Made by a program: the position numbers and the translations under genes
In this document: piece after piece, positions 1 to 11,034 of the stretch
Position numbering within the stretch: the first letter of the stretch is position 1
How the letters are laid out: each line of letters begins with the position of its first letter
Assembly (NCBI RefSeq): GCF_003946015.1
Contig: NZ_RHNU01000016.1
Location: 1-54,065, forward strand
From: Companilactobacillus insicii
Lineage (GTDB): Bacteria > Bacillota > Bacilli > Lactobacillales > Lactobacillaceae
Length of the DNA stretch: 54,065 bases
Direction of reading: 5' to 3'
The notes under the pieces: model-generated
The model's input: only the letters and a program-made list of their open reading frames with translations
The model's database searches: none
What the model was told of the DNA's origin: nothing

Positions 1-41
1 TGTCACCAGTAGAATACCGGGAACATGCTTTAGCAGCTTAA
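1..41 (+). CDS. IS3-family transposase (OrfB/integrase), C-terminal fragment
   Basis: Frame 3 reads SPVEYREHALAA followed by TAA. The SPVEYR motif near the C-terminus is typical of the rve-type integrase of IS3/IS150 elements, where it lies just after the DDE catalytic domain. The catalytic residues lie outside the window, so activity cannot be judged. The stop is followed 11 nt later by the IS terminal inverted repeat, which fits the usual compact layout of these elements. Confidence 0.7.
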   Translation, partial: SPVEYREHALAA

Positions 42-77
42 ATATTTAATTTTGTCTAACTTTTGTCTTGCACTTCA
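1..77 (+). mobile_element. Right end of an IS3-family (IS150-like) insertion sequence
   Basis: The window opens inside an insertion sequence. An open frame ends in a transposase-like C-terminus (stop at 39-41), and is followed by a terminal repeat at 53-77 that reads TGTCTAAC...CACTTCA. The last two bases are CA, as expected for an IS3-family end (5'-TG...CA-3'); inverted, the repeat begins TGAAGTGCAAGACAAAAG. The element stops 19 nt beyond the rpoC stop codon and points toward it, so it is convergent with rpoC. Only the end is visible; whether the copy is intact cannot be told. Family assignment rests on the C-terminal motif and the terminal repeat style. Confidence 0.75.
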
Positions 78-96
78 TGCGGTCTTTTCAACTTAA

Positions 97-3000
97 TTAG
101 TGTTTTTCTTCTTTTGCAGCATCTTCAGCTTTCATTTGAGCTTCGATATCTGAAATTGTATATGCACCATTTAATGAGTTATCAGCCATAGGACCAGTCT
201 TCTTAGGTTCCATGTGGTTATACTTAGCCATACCAGTACCGGCAGGGATAAGTTTACCAATAATAACATTTTCCTTAAGTCCAAGAAGTGGATCATTCTT
301 ACCTCTGATGGATGCATCAGTAAGAACTCTTGTTGTTTCCTGGAAGGAAGCAGATGACAAGAAACTATTTGTTTCAAGAGATGCCTTAGTAATACCAAGC
401 AATACTGGACGTCCTGTAGCAGGAATACCACCGTTAAACAATGTTTCACGGTTGTGATCTGTAAATTGAGAAATATTCATTAATTGACCTGGTAATACAT
501 CAGTATCACCTGGATCAAGAATTCTGATCTTACGTAGCATTTGTCTGATCATAACCTCGAAATGCTTATCAGAAATATCAACACCTTGCATACGGTAAAC
601 CTTTTGAACTTCTGCAAGTAGATAATTTTCTGTCGTTTGAACATTTGTAATCTTGATCAATTCCTTAGGATCGATTGAACCTTGTGTTAACTTACCACCA
701 CGATCAACGTGATCACCTTCAGCAACAGCAACACTTGATGTATAAGGAACACTATAAGATCTAGTATCGATGTCACCTTCAACAGTGATTTCTTTAGTAT
801 GTTCTGCAGGGTTTTCGTCGATTGCGGTAACAGTACCGTCAACCTCTGAAATAATAGCAAGACCTTTAGGGTTTCTAGCTTCAACAATTTCTTGAACACG
901 AGGAAGTCCTTGTGTAATATCATCGCCACCAGCAACACCACCGGTATGGAAGTTACGCATAGTCAATTGTGTACCTGGTTCACCGATTGATTGAGCAGCA
1001 ACAGTACCGACTGCTTCACCAATTTCAACTTCTTCACCAGTAGCCAAGTTACGACCATAACATTTCTTACATACACCATGTTTTGTATCACATGTAAATG
1101 CTGAGCGGATTGTTACTTCCTTAACACCGGCATCAACAATCTTTTGTGCCAATGCTTCGTCCATAAGAACTCCACGAGCAGCAAGAACTTCACCAGTTTC
1201 AGGATCTTTAACAGTCTTTTGTGTATAACGTCCAACAAGACGATCATACAATGGTTCGATCATATCTGTACCTTCCATAATTGAACTTACTAGAAGTCCA
1301 CGGTCAGTACCACAATCTTCTTCACGAACAATAACATCTTGAGCAACATCAACAAGACGACGAGTCAAGTAACCTGAGTTGGCTGTCTTCAAAGCCGTAT
1401 CAGTCATACCTTTACGAGCACCGTGGGTTGACATGAACATTTCCAAGACAGATAGTCCTTCACGGAAGTTAGAAATAACAGGGATTTCCATCATACCACC
1501 GTTAGGAGCAGCCATAAGTCCACGCATACCTGCTAGCTGAGTAAAGTTTGAGATGTTACCACGGGCACCAGAGTCCGACATCATTGAAATAGGGTTTGTT
1601 GGATCAAATGAATCAATTAGTAATTGTTGAATTTCATCTTTTGTATCATTCCATACACTGATAACACGATCATGTCGTTCATCATCAGTGATAAGTCCAC
1701 GACGGAATTGCTTAGAAATTGAAGCAACTTGTTTGTGGGCCTTTTCGATGATTTCAGGCTTTTCAGTTAAGTTAGGAACGTCTGTAACACCAACTGTTAA
1801 TCCAGAAAGTGTACAAATTGTGTAACCTAATTCCTTCATATCATCAAGTAATGATGATGTTCTTTGAACGCGGTAAACCTTAAATACTTTAGCAATGATA
1901 TCTGACATATAACCACTCTTGATTGGATCTACAAGATCCATATCATCAAGGCACTTATTAATATCTTCACCCTTACCTAGGAAGTACTTGTCTGGAACAC
2001 CGTTTTCCAAGTTATCGTCAGTTGGTTCATTTAAGTATGGGAAATCTTCTGGAAGAATCTCGTTAAAGATAACCTTACCAACACTAGTCATCATGATCTT
2101 ATCACGTTGATCATCTGCGAATGGCTTACTTGGCATTGATGAGACAGCCAAACCAATTCTTGTATGATAGTGAACATCACCGTTAAGTAATGCAGTTTGA
2201 ACTTCATTAGAATCCTTGAAAATCTTACCTTCACCAGTCATATGTCTTGTTTCAATTGTTAAGTAGTAGTTACCCAAAACAACATCCTGTGATGGTGTAA
2301 CGATAGGCTTACCATCTTTAGGAGCAAGAATATGGTGAGCAGCAAGCATAAGCATACGAGCTTCAGCTTGAGCTTCATCTGATAGAGGAACGTGAATAGC
2401 CATCTGATCACCATCAAAATCGGCATTGTAAGCTTCACAAGCCAATGGGTGAAGACGGATGGACTTACCATCAACCAATACAGGTTCAAAGGCTTGAATA
2501 CCAAGTCTGTGAAGTGTAGGGGCACGGTTAAGTAATACTGGACGTTCTTTAATAACGTCTTCTAGTACATCCCAAATATCATCATCTTGACGATCAATCT
2601 TTCTTCTAGCGTTTTTAACGTTAGAAGCAATTTCACGTTTAACTAATTCATGCATAACAAATGGCTTGAATAATTCAAGAGCCATCTCACGAGGAAGTCC
2701 ACATTGATAGAACTTCAATGTAGGACCAACATCGATAACCGAACGACCAGAATAGTCAACACGTTTACCAAGTAAGTTTTGACGGAAACGTCCTTGCTTA
2801 CCTTTAAGCATATGTGAAAGTGACTTCAATGGACGGTTACCAGGTCCTGTAACAGGACGGCCACGACGACCATTATCGATCAACGCATCAACAGCTTCTT
2901 GAAGCATTCTCTTTTCGTTTTGAACAATAATGTTAGGAGCATGTAAATCCAACAATCTCTTCAAACGGTTATTACGGTTAATTACACGACGGTACAAATC

Positions 3001-3765
3001 GTTCAAGTCAGAAGTGGCAAAACGACCACCTTCAAGTTGAACCATTGGACGTAAATCTGGTGGGATAACAGGAATAGCTTCCATTACCATCCATTCAGGT
3101 TTGTTACCAGATTTTTGGAATGCACTGATGATATCCAAACGTCTGATAGCACGTGTACGTTTTTGACCTTGAGCTGTCTTCAAAGTTTCACGTAATTCTT
3201 TAACTTCAGCATCCATATCGACTTTGCTTAGAAGTTCTCTGATACCTTCGGCACCCATTTTGGCAACGAACTTATCACCGAATTCTTCGCGTTTCTTACG
3301 ATATTCTGATTCTGTAAGTAGTTGTCTTTGTTCCAAGTCTGTTTCACCTGGGTCAATAACAACATATGAAGCAAAGTAAATTACTTCTTCAAGGTTTCTT
3401 GGACTCATGTCCAATACAAGTCCCATACGTGATGGGATTCCCTTGAAATACCAAATGTGTGTAACTGGTGCAGCTAATTCGATATGAGCCATACGTTCAC
3501 GACGAACCTTTGAACGTGTAACTTCAACACCACAGCGGTCACAAACAATACCCTTATAACGGATACGTTTGTATTTACCACAGGCACATTCCCAGTCTTT
3601 AGTTGGTCCAAAAATTCTTTCATCGAATAGACCATCTTTTTCTGGTTTCAAAGTACGGTAGTTGATTGTTTCAGGTTTCTTAACTTCTCCATAAGACCAG
3701 CTACGAATCTTGTCAGGAGATGCTAAACCAATTTGCATACTTTCAAATTTATTAACGTCTATCAA
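97..3765 (-). CDS. rpoC: DNA-directed RNA polymerase subunit beta'
   Basis: Largest subunit of RNA polymerase, 1222 aa. It carries the N-terminal zinc ribbon (Cys60, 62, 75, 78), the absolutely conserved catalytic loop NADFDGDQM at about 447-455 whose three Asp bind Mg2+, and a second Cys cluster around residues 800-890 (CGTDRG...[11 protein letters not shown]). The length is normal for Firmicutes. The start is TTG at 3765, preceded by AGGGAGGT with 7 nt spacing; no ATG lies near. It is 29 nt downstream of rpoB and clearly cotranscribed with it. No terminator hairpin is seen after the stop: an IS end lies 19 nt further on, so native downstream sequence has been displaced. Confidence 0.99.
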   Translation of the reverse strand: MIDVNKFESMQIGLASPDKIRSWSYGEVKKPETINYRTLKPEKDGLFDERIFGPTKDWECACGKYKRIRYKGIVCDRCGVEVTRSKVRRERMAHIELAAPVTHIWYFKGIPSRMGLVLDMSPRNLEEVIYFASYVVIDPGETDLEQRQLLTESEYRKKREEFGDKFVAKMGAEGIRELLSKVDMDAEVKELRETLKTAQGQKRTRAIRRLDIISAFQKSGNKPEWMVMEAIPVIPPDLRPMVQLEGGRFATSDLNDLYRRVINRNNRLKRLLDLHAPNIIVQNEKRMLQEAVDALIDNGRRGRPVTGPGNRPLKSLSHMLKGKQGRFRQNLLGKRVDYSGRSVIDVGPTLKFYQCGLPREMALELFKPFVMHELVKREIASNVKNARRKIDRQDDDIWDVLEDVIKERPVLLNRAPTLHRLGIQAFEPVLVDGKSIRLHPLACEAYNADFDGDQMAIHVPLSDEAQAEARMLMLAAHHILAPKDGKPIVTPSQDVVLGNYYLTIETRHMTGEGKIFKDSNEVQTALLNGDVHYHTRIGLAVSSMPSKPFADDQRDKIMMTSVGKVIFNEILPEDFPYLNEPTDDNLENGVPDKYFLGKGEDINKCLDDMDLVDPIKSGYMSDIIAKVFKVYRVQRTSSLLDDMKELGYTICTLSGLTVGVTDVPNLTEKPEIIEKAHKQVASISKQFRRGLITDDERHDRVISVWNDTKDEIQQLLIDSFDPTNPISMMSDSGARGNISNFTQLAGMRGLMAAPNGGMMEIPVISNFREGLSVLEMFMSTHGARKGMTDTALKTANSGYLTRRLVDVAQDVIVREEDCGTDRGLLVSSIMEGTDMIEPLYDRLVGRYTQKTVKDPETGEVLAARGVLMDEALAQKIVDAGVKEVTIRSAFTCDTKHGVCKKCYGRNLATGEEVEIGEAVGTVAAQSIGEPGTQLTMRNFHTGGVAGGDDITQGLPRVQEIVEARNPKGLAIISEVDGTVTAIDENPAEHTKEITVEGDIDTRSYSVPYTSSVAVAEGDHVDRGGKLTQGSIDPKELIKITNVQTTENYLLAEVQKVYRMQGVDISDKHFEVMIRQMLRKIRILDPGDTDVLPGQLMNISQFTDHNRETLFNGGIPATGRPVLLGITKASLETNSFLSSASFQETTRVLTDASIRGKNDPLLGLKENVIIGKLIPAGTGMAKYNHMEPKKTGPMADNSLNGAYTISDIEAQMKAEDAAKEEKH

Positions 3766-3794
3766 AAGGTAACCTCCCTAAATCTAAATTATTA

Positions 3795-6700
3795 CTATTT
3801 TTCTGATTTAGTACTTTGTGATTCGGCTGATTGTTGTTCTTCAAGCTTCTTAGCTTCTTCTTCAGCACGTTTTTGTTCTTGTTGTTTAGCAAACTTAGAT
3901 AGAGCGTCAATACTTACTGTATCTTCATCTTCATCCATATCTCTAAGTTCAATTTCTTTTTGATGAGAATCAAGAACCTTCATATCAAGTCCTAGAGCTT
4001 GTAATTCTTTAACCAGAACACGGAATGATTCCGGAACACCTGGCTTAGGAATACTTTCACCCTTAACAATTGCTTCGTAAGTCTTAACACGACCTACAAT
4101 ATCATCAGACTTATATGTCAAGATTTCTTGAAGTGTATAAGCGGCACCATAGGCTTCAAGTGCCCAAACTTCCATTTCACCAAATCTCTGTCCACCAAAT
4201 TGTGCTTTACCACCAAGTGGTTGTTGAGTAACTAGTGAGTATGGTCCGATTGAACGAGCATGTAACTTATCATCAACCATGTGGGCTAACTTCATGTAGT
4301 ACATAACACCAACCGCAACACGGTTCTTGAATGGTTCACCAGTACGTCCATCATAAAGAATTGACTTACCATCTGAATCCATATCAGCTTCTTTAACAAT
4401 ATCCCATAATTCATTATCTTGAACACCATCGAAAACAGGTGTAGCCACATGAATTCCAAGTTTTCTAGCAGCCATTCCTAAATGAAGGTCTAGAACTTGT
4501 CCGATATTCATACGAGATGGAACACCCATTGGATTCAATAGAATGTCAACTGGTGTACCGTCTGGCATATATGGCATATCTTCTTGAGGGACAACAATTG
4601 AAACGGTACCTTTGTTACCATGACGTCCGGCCATCTTGTCACCAACTTGAATCTTACGCTTTTGAGCAATGTAAACACGAACTAGCATATTTACACCAGG
4701 ATCCAATTCATCGCCGGCTTCACGAGTAAATACCTTAACATCTTGGATAATACCGCCACCACCATGTGGTACACGAAGTGAAGTATCACGTACTTCACGA
4801 GCTTTTTCACCGAAGATAGCGTGTAATAGACGTTCCTCAGCTGATAATTCTGTAACACCCTTAGGTGTAACCTTACCAACTAAGATATCACCATCACGTA
4901 CTTCAGCACCTACACGGATAATACCGAACTCATCGAGATCTTTAAGTGATTCTTCACCAACGTTAGGAATCTCACGTGTAATTTCTTCAGGTCCAAGTTT
5001 TGTATCACGTGCTTCTGATTCATACTCTTCAATATGGATTGAAGTATAAGCATCTTCACGTACAAGCTTTTCAGAAAGCACAATGGCATCTTCGTAGTTG
5101 TACATGTTCCATGTCATAAAGGCAATAAGTGGGTTTTGACCTAATGCTAATTCACCGTTTTCCATAGCAGGACCATCGGCAATAATATCACCCTTTTTAA
5201 CCTCTTCACCTTTACGTACAATTGGTCTTTGGTTATAACTCTTACCATTATTTGAACGACGGAATTTTGTAACTTTGTATTCGTCAGTTGTTCCATCATC
5301 ATCACGTTTAACAGTGATCTTTTTAGCATCAACATAATCGATAGTACCATCATGTTTTGCAAGTAAGGCAGCACCAGAATCATGAGCTGCAATATATTCC
5401 ATACTTGTACCAACAAGTGGAGCATGTGGATTGATCAAAGGAACAGCTTGACGTTGCATGTTAGCACCCATCAAGGCACGGTTAGAATCATCGTTTTCCA
5501 AGAAAGGAATACATGCTGTAGCAACTGAAACTACTTGCTTAGGTGAAACGTCCATATAATCGACTTTTTCAGGTGTTGTTTCAATATTGTCATCTTTGTG
5601 ACGAGCCAAAATTGTATTATCAACAAATGAACCATCATCGTTTAACAGAGTATTAGCCTGAGCAACAATGTAGTTATCTTCTTCATCAGCTGTTAAATAA
5701 TCGATTTTATCCGTAACTTTATGTGTATCCCATGAAACACGACGATAAGGTGTTTCAATGAAACCATACTTATTAATAATGGCATAACTGGCCAAGTTAT
5801 TGATAAGTCCGATATTAGGACCTTCGGGAGTTTCAATTGGGCACATACGACCATAGTGAGTATAGTGAACATCACGAACTTCATATCCGGCACGGTCACG
5901 AGTCAAACCACCAGGTCCAAGAGCTGATAGACGACGCTTGTGTTCTAGCTCACCAAGTGGGTTTGTCTGATCCATGAATTGTGACAATTGTGATGAACCA
6001 AAGAATTCCTTGATTGAAGCTACAACAGGTCTAATATTAATCAATTGTTGAGGTGTAACTGTTGAGGAGTCTTGAATTGACATTCTTTCACGAACAACAC
6101 GTTCCATACGTGATAAACCAATACGGAATTGGTTTTGAAGTAATTCACCGACTGAACGAATACGACGATTACCCAAGTGATCAATATCATCAGTTGTACC
6201 AATACCTTCTCTAAGGTTCAAGAAGTAGTTGATTCCAGCTAAAATATCAGCAGGTTGAATTGTACGAACGTGTTCGTCAATATGACCATTACCAATAAGG
6301 TTAACAACTTTTTCATTGTCGTTTTCTGAGTAAATCTTAATTGATTGAACAGTAATTGGGTCTGTCAATACACCTTCATCAGATGGTTGAAGAGTAACAG
6401 TCTTGAAATCATCACGATCTAAGTATGGGCTAAGCTTGCTCATAGCATCGCGATCTAATACTGTATCTTTAGCCAAAATAACTTCACCAGTGTCAGGATC
6501 AGCAAGTGTTTCAGCCAATGTCTTGTTCAATAATCTTGTTTTAATGTTAAGTTTCTTGTTGACTTTGTAACGACCAACAGGAGCCATGTCATATCTACGT
6601 GGGTCAAAGAATCTTGCATATAGCAATGAACGTGAACTATCTGCAGTCTTTGGTTCACCAGGACGGAGTCTTTCATAGATATCCTTCAAGGCTTCTTCAA

Positions 6701-7400
6701 CACGTGAATCACTGGTATCTTTATGAACATCTTTTTCAAGAGTAAGGTTCAATGTGTCGTTTTCACCAAAAATATCAAGAATTTCAGAATCTGCACCGAA
6801 ACCTAAGGCTCTGATCAATTCAGAAATAGGTAACTTTCTAGTTCTATCGATTCTTACATATCCTAGACCTTTAGCATCTGTTTCAAATTCTAGCCATGCA
6901 CCACGGTTAGGAATAACCGTTGTACCGTAGTTAATACGACCATTCTTATCAGTATCTTCATTGTAATAAATACCAGGTGAACGTACTAATTGAGAAACAA
7001 TAACACGTTCGGCACCATTAATAATGAAAGTACCTTGCTCTGTCATGATTGGGAAGTCGCCGAAGAAGACATCTTGTGTCTTGATCTCACCAGTTTCATG
7101 ATTAGTTAACTTCAAAGTAACATGCAATGGTGCTGAGAAGTTAGCGTCATGTTGTCTTGCTTCTTCAACAGTATATTTAGGTTCTAGTAATTTGTAGTCA
7201 ACATATTCCAATGAAAGATTTCCAGCAAAATCATCAATAGGCATAATGTCATCAAACATATCTTTTAGTCCTTCATCTAAGAACCAGTTATAAGAGTTTG
7301 TTTGGATGTCTATTAAATTTGGCAGTGGAAGTACTTCCTTGATCTTTGCATAACTACGACGAACACGGTGTGCACCATAATTAACGTTATGATAAGTCAA
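3795..7400 (-). CDS. rpoB: DNA-directed RNA polymerase subunit beta
   Basis: Second largest core RNA polymerase subunit; binds the nascent RNA and rifampicin. The rifampicin pocket is readable ([10 protein letters not shown] ... [13 protein letters not shown]) and has the usual sensitive-type Asp, His and Ser residues. The C-terminus ends in a charged, Glu/Lys/Gln-rich tail that may form a short coiled coil. I place the start at TTG 7400 (1201 aa, [17 protein letters not shown]), which aligns with the family N-terminus and has GAGGTG 6 nt upstream. The frame is open to another TTG at 7430 (1211 aa), which lacks a good ribosome binding site. A promoter-like pair lies at 7449-7475. rpoC follows after 29 nt. 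Confidence 0.98.
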   Translation of the reverse strand: MTYHNVNYGAHRVRRSYAKIKEVLPLPNLIDIQTNSYNWFLDEGLKDMFDDIMPIDDFAGNLSLEYVDYKLLEPKYTVEEARQHDANFSAPLHVTLKLTNHETGEIKTQDVFFGDFPIMTEQGTFIINGAERVIVSQLVRSPGIYYNEDTDKNGRINYGTTVIPNRGAWLEFETDAKGLGYVRIDRTRKLPISELIRALGFGADSEILDIFGENDTLNLTLEKDVHKDTSDSRVEEALKDIYERLRPGEPKTADSSRSLLYARFFDPRRYDMAPVGRYKVNKKLNIKTRLLNKTLAETLADPDTGEVILAKDTVLDRDAMSKLSPYLDRDDFKTVTLQPSDEGVLTDPITVQSIKIYSENDNEKVVNLIGNGHIDEHVRTIQPADILAGINYFLNLREGIGTTDDIDHLGNRRIRSVGELLQNQFRIGLSRMERVVRERMSIQDSSTVTPQQLINIRPVVASIKEFFGSSQLSQFMDQTNPLGELEHKRRLSALGPGGLTRDRAGYEVRDVHYTHYGRMCPIETPEGPNIGLINNLASYAIINKYGFIETPYRRVSWDTHKVTDKIDYLTADEEDNYIVAQANTLLNDDGSFVDNTILARHKDDNIETTPEKVDYMDVSPKQVVSVATACIPFLENDDSNRALMGANMQRQAVPLINPHAPLVGTSMEYIAAHDSGAALLAKHDGTIDYVDAKKITVKRDDDGTTDEYKVTKFRRSNNGKSYNQRPIVRKGEEVKKGDIIADGPAMENGELALGQNPLIAFMTWNMYNYEDAIVLSEKLVREDAYTSIHIEEYESEARDTKLGPEEITREIPNVGEESLKDLDEFGIIRVGAEVRDGDILVGKVTPKGVTELSAEERLLHAIFGEKAREVRDTSLRVPHGGGGIIQDVKVFTREAGDELDPGVNMLVRVYIAQKRKIQVGDKMAGRHGNKGTVSIVVPQEDMPYMPDGTPVDILLNPMGVPSRMNIGQVLDLHLGMAARKLGIHVATPVFDGVQDNELWDIVKEADMDSDGKSILYDGRTGEPFKNRVAVGVMYYMKLAHMVDDKLHARSIGPYSLVTQQPLGGKAQFGGQRFGEMEVWALEAYGAAYTLQEILTYKSDDIVGRVKTYEAIVKGESIPKPGVPESFRVLVKELQALGLDMKVLDSHQKEIELRDMDEDEDTVSIDALSKFAKQQEQKRAEEEAKKLEEQQSAESQSTKSEK

Positions 7401-7448
7401 ATTTTTCACCTCAACATATAATTTATTCAAAATATAACGCCAAGCCTA

Positions 7449-7475
7449 ATATTACAATTGTGTTACAAATTGCAA
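7449..7475 (-). promoter_or_regulatory. Putative rpoBC promoter
   Basis: On the minus strand TTGCAA (7475-7470) and TAATAT (7454-7449) are separated by 15 nt, a little shorter than ideal. They lie downstream of the clpC terminator and upstream of rpoB, so a promoter is expected here. Direct repeats of AACGGTTT (7479-7500) lie just upstream of the -35 box. Confidence 0.45.
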
Positions 7476-7504
7476 GAAAACGGTTTAAAAAACGGTTTTT
7501 AGGC

Positions 7505-7540
7505 AAAAAAAAACCAAAAATAGAACTGAATCTATTTTTG
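7505..7540 (-). terminator. Rho-independent terminator after clpC
   Basis: A 10-bp perfect stem (CAAAAATAGA at 7515-7524 with TCTATTTTTG at 7531-7540, 6-nt loop) is followed on the minus strand by a run of nine T. It ends clpC transcription about 120 nt past its stop codon. Six T on the other side could also make it work on the plus strand. Confidence 0.8.
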
Positions 7541-7656
7541 CTTTTTTCTTATACGGCATAACCACGGACAATAGATCGCGGCTTACGTTTTGAACTTTAA
7601 ATCTCATAAAAGAATACTACTCGCAATCATTATAATTGTCAATAGTCAAGTTCTTT

Positions 7657-10149
7657 TTAATGAGTTAACGATTTTCTAGCCTTTTTGGCTGTTTTAGCTT
7701 TCTTCTCCGAAACACTAATAGATAACTTACCTTGCTTTGAACCAACTTTAATTGTATCCCCTTCGTTAACTTTGTTCATTAACAGCATTTCACTTACAGG
7801 ATCTTCAATTTCACGTTGAATAGTTCTTCTCATTGGACGTGCACCATATTCTGGATTATATCCGTCCTTAACTAAGTCACTATATGCAGATGGAGAAATT
7901 ACTAATTTAATATTTCTTTCTGATAGACGTTTGCTCAAATTATTACTCATAATCTTAGCAATTGCCTTAAGTTGATCTTTATCTAGAGCCTTAAAGATGA
8001 TTGTTTCATCAACACGATTCAAGAATTCAGGTCTGAAGAATTTCTTCAGCTCAGTGTTAATACGTTCTTGCATCTCCTTGAAATCATCATGAACATCCTT
8101 AGCACCAAATCCAACCGACTTGTCATCTTGAAGTGCACGAGCACCCAAGTTTGAAGTCATAATGATAATAGTATTTCTAAAATCAACCTTGCGACCTTTA
8201 GCATCTGTTAAAATCCCATCATCTAAAACTTGAAGTAACAAGTTGAAAACATCTGGATGAGCTTTTTCTACTTCATCTAATAGGATAACAGAATAAGGTT
8301 CATTTCTAACCTTCTCAGTCAATTGTCCACCTTCATCAAACCCGACATAACCAGGAGCTGATCCAATCAACTTAGATGTGCTGTATTGTTCCATGTATTC
8401 TGACATATCGACACGAATCAAATTGTCTTCTGATCCAAACATTACTTCAGCGATAGACTTAGCAAGCTCAGTCTTACCAACACCTGTAGGTCCTAAGAAC
8501 ATAAATGAACCAATTGGACGATTAGGGTCCTTCATACCACTTCTAGCACGACGAATAGCACGTGACACTGCACTAATAGCATCATTTTGTCCTACAACAC
8601 GCTTATGTAACTCACGTTCAAGATTAAGAAGACGTTCACTCTCTTTACGAGTGATTTGCTTAACTGGTACACCTGTCCATTCAGCAATGATTTCTGCAAT
8701 GTCATCTACTTTAACAACCGGCTTCTTAGAACGACCATTGTCTTGATCATCCTTAATTTTAGCAATTTTCTCTTGAACATCTTGTTCGTGTTCACGAATT
8801 TGAGCAGCCTTTTCAAAGTCTTGATCAAGAATTGCATCATTCTTATCATTAATAAGTTGCATTGATTCATTAGTTAATTTTTCAAGATCATTGTTCTTAG
8901 ATACATTATGGATACGAACCTTAGCTGAAGCCTCGTCCATAAGATCAATTGCCTTATCAGGTAAGAAACGATTTGTTAAATATCTAGACGATAATTTAAC
9001 AGCGGCTTGAATTGCCTCATCAGAAATTGTTAAACCATGATGTTGTTCATATCTTGGACGCAATCCTTCCAGGATCTTGACTGATTCTTCTTCGGTAGGC
9101 TCTTCGATATGAACTTGAGCAAAGCGACGCTCCAAAGCCGTATCTTTTTCAATGTACTTTTGATACTCATTAAGAGTAGTTGCACCAATCAATTGAAGTT
9201 CACCACGTGCAAGAGCCGGCTTCAAAATATTAGAGGCATCAATAGCACCTTCGGCACCACCTGCACCAATCAAAGTATGTAATTCATCAATGAATAAAAT
9301 AACATGCTTATCCTTGTAAATCTCTTCGATGATTTTCTTTAATCTATCTTCAAATTCACCACGATACTTAGTACCAGCAACTAATGAGCCCATATCCAGC
9401 ATCATAATACGCTTGTTTTGCATATCAAGTGGTACGTCCTTAGCAACGATGGCATTAGCCAGTCCTTCAGCGATGGCCGTCTTACCAACACCTGGTTCAC
9501 CGACTAAAACTGGATTGTTCTTAGTTCTACGACTAAGAATTTGAATTGTACGTTCAACTTCTTTTTCACGTCCAATTACTGGATCAATTTTATTTTCAGC
9601 CGCAATTTTCGTTAAATCACGTGCTAATGAATCAAGTGTTGGTGTACCAGCAACTTCCTTCTTCTTTTGAGATTGACCAATACCACGACGAGTTGTCTTA
9701 TTAGACATTCCCATCTTATTAAGTAGTAGACTCTTTGTCTTCGTTAAACTTAATCCCAAATTAGATAAAATACGATTTGCCAAATTATCAGCATCGTCTA
9801 AGATAGCTAGTAAAATATGTTCAGTACCAATACGACTTGTATTATATTGATTAGAGATTTCTTCAGAACTTGCAAGAATTGTTTGTCCCTTAGGTGAATA
9901 AGGAAGGTAAATCCCCTTGGCGGTATTAGATGAAACATCACCATAGCCAGTAAGATGCTCGATCTCTTCCTTAACATCATTCTCGCTAACAGCCAAGTCC
10001 CTTAAAGTAATACCGGCAATACCATCATTCTCCATTGTTAGGCCTAGTAGAATGTGTTCGGTACCAACAGCATTATGATGAAATATTTTAGCCTGGTCTT
10101 GGGCCAAAACAAGTGCGTTCTTTGCGCTTTCGGTAAATACTTTGTCCAT
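7657..10149 (-). CDS. clpC: ATP-dependent Clp protease ATP-binding subunit ClpC
   Basis: Class I Hsp100 unfoldase of 830 aa that feeds substrates to ClpP. The two N-terminal Clp repeats are at about 1-145 ([15 protein letters not shown]), AAA1 has Walker A GEPGVGKT at 217-224, a UVR-like middle segment is around 420-470 ([13 protein letters not shown]) and AAA2 has GPTGVGKTE near 550. The UVR segment and length separate it from ClpB. Start ATG has GAGG 8 nt upstream. No ctsR/mcsAB genes precede it and no CtsR heptad operator is seen upstream, so it stands alone in a monocistronic unit with its own promoter and terminator. Confidence 0.97.
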   Translation of the reverse strand: MDKVFTESAKNALVLAQDQAKIFHHNAVGTEHILLGLTMENDGIAGITLRDLAVSENDVKEEIEHLTGYGDVSSNTAKGIYLPYSPKGQTILASSEEISNQYNTSRIGTEHILLAILDDADNLANRILSNLGLSLTKTKSLLLNKMGMSNKTTRRGIGQSQKKKEVAGTPTLDSLARDLTKIAAENKIDPVIGREKEVERTIQILSRRTKNNPVLVGEPGVGKTAIAEGLANAIVAKDVPLDMQNKRIMMLDMGSLVAGTKYRGEFEDRLKKIIEEIYKDKHVILFIDELHTLIGAGGAEGAIDASNILKPALARGELQLIGATTLNEYQKYIEKDTALERRFAQVHIEEPTEEESVKILEGLRPRYEQHHGLTISDEAIQAAVKLSSRYLTNRFLPDKAIDLMDEASAKVRIHNVSKNNDLEKLTNESMQLINDKNDAILDQDFEKAAQIREHEQDVQEKIAKIKDDQDNGRSKKPVVKVDDIAEIIAEWTGVPVKQITRKESERLLNLERELHKRVVGQNDAISAVSRAIRRARSGMKDPNRPIGSFMFLGPTGVGKTELAKSIAEVMFGSEDNLIRVDMSEYMEQYSTSKLIGSAPGYVGFDEGGQLTEKVRNEPYSVILLDEVEKAHPDVFNLLLQVLDDGILTDAKGRKVDFRNTIIIMTSNLGARALQDDKSVGFGAKDVHDDFKEMQERINTELKKFFRPEFLNRVDETIIFKALDKDQLKAIAKIMSNNLSKRLSERNIKLVISPSAYSDLVKDGYNPEYGARPMRRTIQREIEDPVSEMLLMNKVNEGDTIKVGSKQGKLSISVSEKKAKTAKKARKSLTH

Positions 10150-10186
10150 GATAACTACCTCGACTTATAAATTCTTTAGTGTAGAA

Positions 10187-10214
10187 AGTATAATTCTGTT
10201 GTGTAAAAATGCAA
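10187..10214 (-). promoter_or_regulatory. Putative clpC promoter
   Basis: TTGCAT (10214-10209) and TATACT (10192-10187) on the minus strand have 16 nt spacing and lie 38 nt before the clpC start. The upstream stretch 10215-10384 is A+T-rich and contains no gene; I found no CtsR (GGTCAAA repeat) or CIRCE operator in it. Confidence 0.6.
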
Positions 10215-10384
10215 GTGATAAACCTCAAGTACTACGTAAATCACTAATTCCACAAAAAAGTTTGATTTCTATATTAACATTAATATAATTTTTTTTGTAC
10301 CAAAGTTACTTATTTCATAAATAAATAACCTCTTACTGCTATTATCCCACAAACTACACTTTCACATTACAAAAGAGCACAAAC

Positions 10385-10427
10385 AAAAGAGATCACCCAC
10401 TTCTAATATGAAGTCGATGATCTCTTC
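10385..10427 (-). terminator. Terminator of the tRNA operon
   Basis: On the minus strand AAGAGATCA (10426-10418) pairs with TGATCTCTT (10395-10387), with an inner ACTTC/GAAGT helix, followed by TTTTGTTTG and further T runs. It lies 14 nt after the last tRNA (Pro). Confidence 0.8.
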
Positions 10428-10440
10428 TAACTGTTTTAAA

Positions 10441-10514
10441 TCGGGAAAACAAGATTCGAACTTGCGACCCCCGCGTCCCGAACGCGATGCTCTGCCAAGC
10501 TGAGCTACTTCCCG
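10441..10514 (-). tRNA. tRNA-Pro (anticodon CGG)
   Basis: 74-nt cloverleaf. The acceptor CGGGAAG pairs with TTTCCCG plus discriminator A, the T arm has GTTCGAAT, and the anticodon loop is TTCGGGA with stem TCGCG/CGCGG. C1-G72, A73 and G37 are typical of tRNA-Pro. The 3' CCA is not encoded. A CGG anticodon reads only CCG codons. Confidence 0.92.
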
Positions 10515-10534
10515 ATTAGCTCTATGAATAATGA

Positions 10535-10606
10535 AGCGGAAGACGGGATTCGAACCCGCGACCCCCACCATGGCAAGGTGATGTTCTACCACTGAACTAC
10601 TTCCGC
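10535..10606 (-). tRNA. tRNA-Gly (anticodon GCC)
   Basis: 72-nt cloverleaf with acceptor GCGGAAG/CTTCCGC, discriminator T as usual for Gly, anticodon loop TTGCCAT, and T arm GTTCGAAT. CCA is not encoded. Confidence 0.95.
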
Positions 10607-10610
10607 ATAA

Positions 10611-10683
10611 TGCCGACTAGAGGATTCGAACCTCCGACCCCCTGTTTACAAGACAGATGCTCTGCCAACTGAGCTAAGTCGGC
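10611..10683 (-). tRNA. tRNA-Thr (anticodon TGT)
   Basis: 73-nt cloverleaf with acceptor GCCGACT/AGTCGGC, discriminator A, anticodon loop CTTGTAA, and T arm GTTCGAAT. Only 4 nt separate it from tRNA-Gly, so maturation depends on processing. CCA is not encoded. Confidence 0.95.
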
Positions 10684-10732
10684 ATCAGTATAACACAAAT
10701 TATAAATAAATTCAATATTTTTTATATCGAAA

Positions 10733-10815
10733 TACGGGTGAAAGGACTTGAACCTTCATGTCCATAGGACACTAGAACCTAAATCTAGCGCGTCTGCCAA
10801 TTCCGCCACACCCGC
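10733..10815 (-). tRNA. tRNA-Leu (anticodon TAG)
   Basis: 83-nt class II tRNA with a long variable arm (GTGTCC...GGACAT). The anticodon stem CTAGA/TCTAG encloses loop TTTAGGT. Acceptor GCGGGTG pairs with CACCCGT and the discriminator is A. CCA is not encoded. Confidence 0.95.
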
Positions 10816-10840
10816 AAAGTGTTAATGATGCTATTTATAA

Positions 10841-10868
10841 CCATTAAACCTATTTAACAGTTTAATGG
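10841..10868 (-). repeat. Perfect inverted repeat overlapping the 3' end of tRNA-Val
   Basis: CCATTAAAC (10841-10849) and GTTTAATGG (10860-10868) form a perfect 9-bp stem with a 10-nt loop in the spacer between tRNA-Val and tRNA-Leu. The stem includes the last three bases (CCA) of the tRNA-Val gene body. It may be a processing signal or compete with the acceptor stem. Confidence 0.6.
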
Positions 10869-10938
10869 AGGATACAGGGATCGAACCTGTGACCTCCTGC
10901 TTGTAAGGCAGATGCTCTCCCAGCTGAGCTAATCCTCC
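10866..10938 (-). tRNA. tRNA-Val (anticodon TAC)
   Basis: 73-nt cloverleaf with acceptor GGAGGAT/ATCCTCC, discriminator A, anticodon loop CTTACAA and T arm GTTCGATC. It is the promoter-proximal gene of the five-tRNA operon. CCA is not encoded as an extra triplet; the terminal CCA here is part of the acceptor strand and discriminator. Confidence 0.95.
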
Positions 10939-10966
10939 ATGTGTTCTTGTAACAAACAACTTTATT

Positions 10967-11010
10967 ATTATACCTAAAACAAATAAAAAAAGTCAACGAT
11001 AATTCGTCAA
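10967..11010 (-). promoter_or_regulatory. tRNA operon promoter with tandem -35-like boxes
   Basis: On the minus strand TTGACT (10996-10991) and TATAAT (10972-10967) are 18 nt apart. A second TTGACG (11010-11005) lies 8 nt further upstream. The -10 is 28 nt before tRNA-Val. The same stretch forms a weak hairpin ending in T7, which could also stop transcription arriving from lysS. Confidence 0.7.
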
Positions 11011-11034
11011 CTTTTTTAAAATAAATTTTATTTG

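Noticed and set aside
10150-10384. CtsR or HrcA operator upstream of clpC
   Set aside because: Neither GGTCAAA heptad repeats nor the CIRCE palindrome is present on either strand.
10362-10592. 76-aa minus-strand open frame over tRNA-Pro and tRNA-Gly
   Set aside because: It is a translation of tRNA genes and their terminator.
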